Below, in pieces: positions 5,480-8,980 of a stretch of DNA of 8,980 nt. This DNA is from Nitrososphaerales archaeon TH5895 (GTDB lineage Archaea > Thermoproteota > Nitrososphaeria > Nitrososphaerales > Nitrososphaeraceae). Under the pieces are notes generated by a model. The model made no database searches. It was not told where the DNA came from and was given only the letters and a program-made list of their open reading frames with translations. The stretch covers positions 1 to 8,980 of the forward strand of contig JAATVS010000034.1 in NCBI GenBank assembly GCA_014523695.1, given 5' to 3'. Both the position numbers and the translations under genes were made by a program. The first letter of the stretch is position 1, and every line of letters begins with the position of its first letter.

Positions 5480-7459
5480 TTGCTTCTCTCCAAACTCGTT
5501 GATACTTTTGAAAAGATGGAAGAAACTAGGAGCAGGCTGCTTCTCACAGATCACCTTGTTTCATTATTAAAAGAAACTCAATGTGAAATTATCGACAAGG
5601 TAATTTATTTAATTCAAGGAAAATTAGGGCCTTCTTATGAAGGCATAGAGTTGGGATTGGCAGAAAAGATGGCAATTCGTGCGCTTGCTCAGTCATCTGG
5701 TAAGAGTGTCACAGAGATCTTGGCCGTCTATCGCAAGATGGGAGACTTGGGCGATACTGCTGGAGAAGCAATGAAAACAAGAAATCAAAACACATTGTTT
5801 TCTCAGGAAATGACCGTCGATAGGGTTTTCAGTACTTTGTACAAGATAGCAAAGACTACAGGTTCTGGTTCCCAAGAAATGAAGCTAAGACTTGTTAGCA
5901 GTCTGCTAAATGAAACCACCCCCCGAGAAGCAAGATACATAATGAAATTTCTTATGGGAACTCTGAGATTAGGAATCGCAGACTTCACTGTTTTAGATTC
6001 ATTATCAATAGCCTTTACCAATGATAAATCAAATCGTTCCCTATTAGAGAATGCTTACAATGTCTCCGGGGATCTCGGCATGGTTGCAAAAGAATTGGCC
6101 TGTAATGGGATTGAATCAGTTCGCTCAATACAGATAACTCTTTTTAAACCGATTAGACCGATGCTTGCCGAAAGAGCTTCCTCCATAGAGGAGGGACTCG
6201 ATAGAATGGAGGGAGTTGCTGGTGCAGAATACAAGTTGGATGGAGAAAGAGTTCAAATACACAAAGGCAAGGATCATCACAGAGGCAAAGCTCCTGATGG
6301 TGCAAGAGTAGAGCTCTTCTCAAGGCGGCTTGAGAATATAACAAGCCACTATCCAGATGTGGTCCAGGCTATTAGAAAAATGGACAGCCTTAAAAAAGTG
6401 ATACTTGAAGGTGAGATCGTTGCCGTCGATCCAAGTACTTCAGAATATCTCCCATTTCAAGAGCTTATGCACCGAAGAAGAAAGTACGGAGTTGAAGAGG
6501 CGATGCAAAGTTACCCTGTGATCGTCAACATTTTTGATGTCTTGTATAACGATGCTAAATCTGTGACTGGCTATCCTTACAGGAAACGACGACGCATATT
6601 AACTGAGCTTGTCGAGATTGGGGATTTGTCGGATGATGACAGTGCCTCGAGAGACAAAGCTAGCTCCAATCCTAAGGAAAAAAGAGAAAGCAACAGAAGG
6701 GGAGACAGAGACGGTGGAAAATTGGGACCTAGTGCGGGAAGAGCAAGCCATGGACTGGAAAGAGTCAGAGTGACAGATAGTATACAACACAGTTCAGAGA
6801 CCACCACTAAGAAGATACGACTAATAACACAAATTATGTCAAGTGATGAAAAGGAGATTCAAGGTTTTATGGATTCGGCAATAGAGGCTGGATGTGAAGG
6901 CATCATGCTTAAGCAGCGAGATAGCGTTTATCGAGCAGGGAGCAGAGAATACCTCTGGATTAAGGTAAAGCGCGAGTACCGAAGCGAACTAGCAGATACC
7001 ATAGACTTAGTAATTGTTGGCGCCTTGTACGGAAGAGGAAGAAGGGTAGGAAAATATGGAGCTCTTTTGCTGGCAGCATATGATGAACACCAGGATCTTT
7101 TTAGGAGCGTCAGCAAGGTGGGGACTGGATTTACTGACCAGCATCTTGAAAACTTTTATAACACCCTTGAAAGTCTTCGTATTGGTCATAAATCACCCAG
7201 AGTAGATACAAGGATGGACCAGATGGATGTGTGGTTTGAACCAAAGATTGTCATTGAAGTCATCGCTTCAGAAATAACACTAAGTCCTTCCCACACAGCA
7301 GGCCTAAATTCCATTAGAGAGGGTTATGGCCTGGCATTGCGATTTCCTAAATTTACGGGAAAGATAAGAGATGACAAGGGTCCAGAAGATGCGACATCGG
7401 TCCACGAATTAATCGAGGTGTTTAAACAACAGCTCAAGAAGCAAAGAAGTAGGAACTGA
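5480..7459 (+). CDS. lig: ATP-dependent DNA ligase (archaeal replicative type)
   Basis: Seals 3'-OH/5'-phosphate nicks, joining Okazaki fragments and repair patches. The three-part layout is complete. The DNA-binding domain covers about 1-215, with QNTLF at 103-107 in the place of the PCNA-binding QKSFF of the Pyrococcus enzyme. The adenylation domain covers about 220-485 and the OB-fold domain about 486-640. Motif I is EYKLDGER with adenylated Lys252; motif III LFSRRLENIT 279-288; motif IIIa NIFDVLY 350-356; motif IV CEGIMLK 472-478; motif V WIKVKREY 493-500; motif VI near RFPKFTGKIRDDKGPEDA 621-638. At 659 residues it is longer than the usual 560-600. The excess is a charged Ser/Arg/Lys/Asp-rich insertion at about 384-440 and a short one at about 262-276. 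TTG 5480 fits the family N-terminus; the frame is open back to 5405 but has no better start, and ATG 5516 would remove conserved sequence. A T-run follows the stop. Confidence 0.95.
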   Translation: MLLSKLVDTFEKMEETRSRLLLTDHLVSLLKETQCEIIDKVIYLIQGKLGPSYEGIELGLAEKMAIRALAQSSGKSVTEILAVYRKMGDLGDTAGEAMKTRNQNTLFSQEMTVDRVFSTLYKIAKTTGSGSQEMKLRLVSSLLNETTPREARYIMKFLMGTLRLGIADFTVLDSLSIAFTNDKSNRSLLENAYNVSGDLGMVAKELACNGIESVRSIQITLFKPIRPMLAERASSIEEGLDRMEGVAGAEYKLDGERVQIHKGKDHHRGKAPDGARVELFSRRLENITSHYPDVVQAIRKMDSLKKVILEGEIVAVDPSTSEYLPFQELMHRRRKYGVEEAMQSYPVIVNIFDVLYNDAKSVTGYPYRKRRRILTELVEIGDLSDDDSASRDKASSNPKEKRESNRRGDRDGGKLGPSAGRASHGLERVRVTDSIQHSSETTTKKIRLITQIMSSDEKEIQGFMDSAIEAGCEGIMLKQRDSVYRAGSREYLWIKVKREYRSELADTIDLVIVGALYGRGRRVGKYGALLLAAYDEHQDLFRSVSKVGTGFTDQHLENFYNTLESLRIGHKSPRVDTRMDQMDVWFEPKIVIEVIASEITLSPSHTAGLNSIREGYGLALRFPKFTGKIRDDKGPEDATSVHELIEVFKQQLKKQRSRN

Positions 7460-7464
7460 AGTGA

Positions 7465-7474
7465 TTTTATTTTT
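7465..7474 (+). terminator. Oligo-T terminator after the ligase gene
   Basis: TTTTATTTTT starts six bases after the TGA stop. T-runs like this end archaeal transcripts without a stem-loop. Confidence 0.5.
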
Positions 7475-7519
7475 GACAGTTAGCGGCTGCGGCGTGTAAC
7501 TTGAAAGATTTCATGTCGG

Positions 7520-7562
7520 TAGTTAATGTTTAACTAAGTTAAGTTAAGTAGTTAATATTTAA
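7520..7562. repeat. Near-direct 14-bp repeat flanking a TAAGT triplet repeat
   Basis: TAGTTAATGTTTAA (7520-7533) and TAGTTAATATTTAA (7549-7562) differ at one base. Between them TAAGT occurs three times in tandem (7535-7549). The start-to-start spacing is 29 bp. Confidence 0.6.
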
Positions 7563-7608
7563 TCACCCAAAAAGTGAAAGGCATAATATCAAATCTCTTA
7601 ACTATGAT

Positions 7609-7625
7609 ACTATTGTAACAATAGT
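7609..7625. promoter_or_regulatory. 17-bp perfect palindrome, operator-like
   Basis: ACTATTGT-A-ACAATAGT has eight-base arms around one central base, the form of a binding site for a dimeric HTH regulator. As RNA it would be a poor hairpin because the central loop is too small. The nearest downstream gene starts more than 500 bp away, so its target may be an unannotated transcript. Confidence 0.4.
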
Positions 7626-7863
7626 TGGAATTGATATTACCTTTATTAGTATTAGCAATAATAGAAGAGGTGGCGAACACAGTAGGAATCCTGATGTAAG
7701 TATAAAAACTTGCTGCCCGGTTGACAGATATGACTTGTCGAATTATATTTTTGAGCAAATTGTATAGTCTGGAAATGGAATGCAATCATCAAGTTAATAA
7801 TTACATCCCATATTTCGACCGCATTAGTTAGCGATCTATCATAGTAATTGAGCACTAAGAGTA

Positions 7864-7995
7864 GGTTGCAAGATCGATGGATACGTCGATGGTTTCAGAG
7901 ATTTGGGTTGGCAAAATGTAAACCATTGATATTTGTGACCTGGTTATAATCGCATAATATTCGTTCTCGCTAAGATTTCGTACTAATTTGCAACC
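7864..7995 (+). ncRNA. Candidate structured RNA
   Basis: GGTTGCAA (7864-7871) and its exact reverse complement TTGCAACC (7988-7995) could close a domain of about 132 nt. Inside, TCGATGGTTT (7886-7895) pairs with AAACCATTGA (7920-7929) as ten pairs with one G-U. A smaller helix TTTG/CAAA (7902-7905/7912-7915) is nested in it. A competing hairpin ATCGA/TCGAT (7873-7877/7886-7890) also exists. The strand is not determined, since inverted repeats fold on both. It matches no RNA class I know. Confidence 0.3.
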
Positions 7996-8005
7996 ACCGT
8001 TTCTT

Positions 8006-8071
8006 GTTAGAATTTATGTTCTAACATATATATATGTAAATTGGTGAAATAAATCATGTATTTGATTTCAC
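8006..8071. promoter_or_regulatory. Three stacked dyads upstream of the prohibitin gene
   Basis: In 66 bp there are GTTAGAA/TTCTAAC (8006-8012/8019-8025), the overlapping palindrome ACATATATATATGT (8024-8037), and GTGAAAT/ATTTCAC (8044-8050/8065-8071). The last extends by four more pairs with one bulged G. The TATA-rich centre could act as a promoter with a leader of roughly 90 nt. A weaker CATATAC near 8086 is a second TATA candidate. Confidence 0.35.
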
Positions 8072-8146
8072 TACTAATGCTATCCATATACGATCGGTTA
8101 GATAGAAATTGGTTTGCTACTACGAGAAGCAAGGACTTGAAAGGCA

Positions 8147-8980
8147 ATGAAAATAAATCCATTTAAGCGTAAAAATAACCCTTACGGTGCTGACGGCAGC
8201 GGCAGTACCACTGGTAGGTCTCGCAGGACTACCCCTGAAGGAGAACCTCTAGAAGATCCACATGGTTCACCATACTCTAGGGGCTCAAGCCCAGGGCGAG
8301 GTAGAATTTCTAGCCCCTTTATTAAAATCATAGTTCCAGCCGTCATCGGAATCATCATAGTGGCTATAGCCATAACCGGAAGCATCAAGATAGTAGACGC
8401 GGGTCATCGGGGTGTACTTTTGACATTCGGCGCTGTAGATACGACTAGATCCCTTAATGAAGGAATTCACTTTGTAGTTCCCGTCCGCGATAACGTTGTG
8501 CAGATGGAAGTTAGAACTCAGAGGATAACTGAGGATGCAGCTTCTGCCTCCAGAGACCTTCAGGACGTCAGAACACAAGTTGCTTTGAATTATCATCTAG
8601 ATCCTGATAATTCTCAGAATGTTTATAAAAATCTAGGACTTGATTACGCCAACAGGGTGATCGTACCAGCGATTCAGGAATCTGTCAAACAGGTGACTGC
8701 AAGGTGTAACGCGGAAGAATTAATTACTCAAAGGGAATCTGTAAAGACGGAGATTGAGCAGCAGATTCGGGCAAGATTAGCTGATTACAATATCATTGTA
8801 GACGCGATTTCTATTACAGAATTTGAATTCTCTCAAGAGTTTGTACGGGCAGTAGAAGCAAAGGTAGCAGCTCAACAGAGAGCACTGCAGGCACAGAATG
8901 AGCTGCGTAGAATAGAAATTGAAGCTCAACAGGCAGAAGCCAGAGCAGTAGGAGAGCAGCAAGCAAATATTGCTAGAGCA
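8147..8980 (+). CDS. Prohibitin-family SPFH membrane protein, 3' partial
   Basis: 278 codons are visible with no stop before the window edge. Residues 1-57 are a basic, Gly/Ser/Pro/Arg-rich tail. One membrane helix lies at about 58-80 (KIIVPAVIGIIIVAIAI). The SPFH domain follows from about 81: VDAGHRGVLLTFGAV, then EGIHFVVPV, SRDLQDVRTQVALNYHL, VIVPAIQESVKQVTARCNAEELITQRE and the helical FVRAVEAKVAAQQRALQAQNEL. This order matches prohibitins and HflC-like proteins, which form large ring or cage oligomers in membranes and often modulate FtsH-type proteolysis or membrane domains. A coiled coil runs to the edge. ATG 8147 is the first possible start after an in-frame TGA at 8138-8140; only a weak AAAGG precedes it. 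Family assignment is strong; the partner protease is not in the window. Confidence 0.92.
   Translation, partial: MKINPFKRKNNPYGADGSGSTTGRSRRTTPEGEPLEDPHGSPYSRGSSPGRGRISSPFIKIIVPAVIGIIIVAIAITGSIKIVDAGHRGVLLTFGAVDTTRSLNEGIHFVVPVRDNVVQMEVRTQRITEDAASASRDLQDVRTQVALNYHLDPDNSQNVYKNLGLDYANRVIVPAIQESVKQVTARCNAEELITQRESVKTEIEQQIRARLADYNIIVDAISITEFEFSQEFVRAVEAKVAAQQRALQAQNELRRIEIEAQQAEARAVGEQQANIARA

Larger units (their letters stand above)
7475..8146. other. Long intergenic region before the prohibitin gene
   Basis: Nearly 690 bp separate the ligase from the next gene. No + frame is credible. The minus-strand frames at 7552-7785 and 7652-7855 are Ile/Asn/Tyr-rich products of AT-rich DNA. The region holds a 14-bp near-direct repeat with TAAGT pentamers (7520-7562), a 17-bp palindrome (7609-7625), a possible folded RNA (7864-7995) and three stacked dyads (8006-8071). 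I see no tRNA. Confidence 0.5.

Noticed and set aside
7552..7855. Minus-strand frames in the long gap
   Set aside because: Composition (Ile, Asn, Tyr) is what AT-rich non-coding DNA gives, they overlap each other, and no promoter or domain supports them.

Overview
The window looks like chromosomal DNA from an ammonia-oxidising-type archaeon (Nitrososphaeria/Thaumarchaeota), most likely a Nitrososphaerales member of the AT-rich Nitrosocosmicus kind. The main support is an ATP-dependent DNA ligase of archaeal layout with a PCNA-binding-like motif. Further support comes from an HTH/coiled-coil protein of a type I recall as multicopy in that order, a tiny exported CGNG protein, archaeal TATA boxes with little Shine-Dalgarno signal, and oligo-T runs after genes. 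The lineage call rests on memory of these families, not on a search.

Layout, left to right. (1) About 3-503 (+): the 3' part of a membrane-anchored or exported protein of unknown function, open to the left edge. (2) 584-2071 (+): a membrane-anchored HtrA/DegP-type serine protease with one PDZ domain and an odd poly-Gln/acidic/Pro-Phe tail; a TATA box at 571-578 argues that translation may start at GTG 602. (3) 2072-2410: gap with a possible folded RNA (2079-2208), an 11-bp tandem repeat and a cluster of GGT-N-ACC motifs. (4) 2411-3685 (+): HTH plus coiled-coil protein. (5) 3686-4127: gap between convergent genes, rich in dyads and with a 13-bp direct repeat. (6) 4128-4460 (-): acidic protein built of 35-36-residue repeats. 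Its repeat frame runs back to 4547 without a good start, so it may be 5'-truncated. (7) 4548-4898: divergent gap with several inverted repeats. (8) 4899-5144 (+): small exported two-cysteine protein. (9) 5480-7459 (+): ATP-dependent DNA ligase with two catalytic-domain insertions. (10) 7460-8146: long gap with direct repeats, a 17-bp palindrome, a second possible folded RNA and stacked dyads. (11) 8147 to the right edge (+): prohibitin-family SPFH membrane protein, cut by the window end.

The genes do not form an obvious operon: each has its own upstream gap. The shared theme is the cell envelope. The HtrA protease, the SPFH/prohibitin scaffold and three exported or membrane-anchored proteins of unknown role would all act at or outside the membrane, while the ligase and the HTH protein are intracellular. 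I found no CRISPR array, insertion sequence, rRNA or convincing tRNA. I did not find a clear new multi-gene system. The best leads are the two possible structured RNAs, the start-less repeat gene, the HTH/coiled-coil family protein and the ligase insertions.
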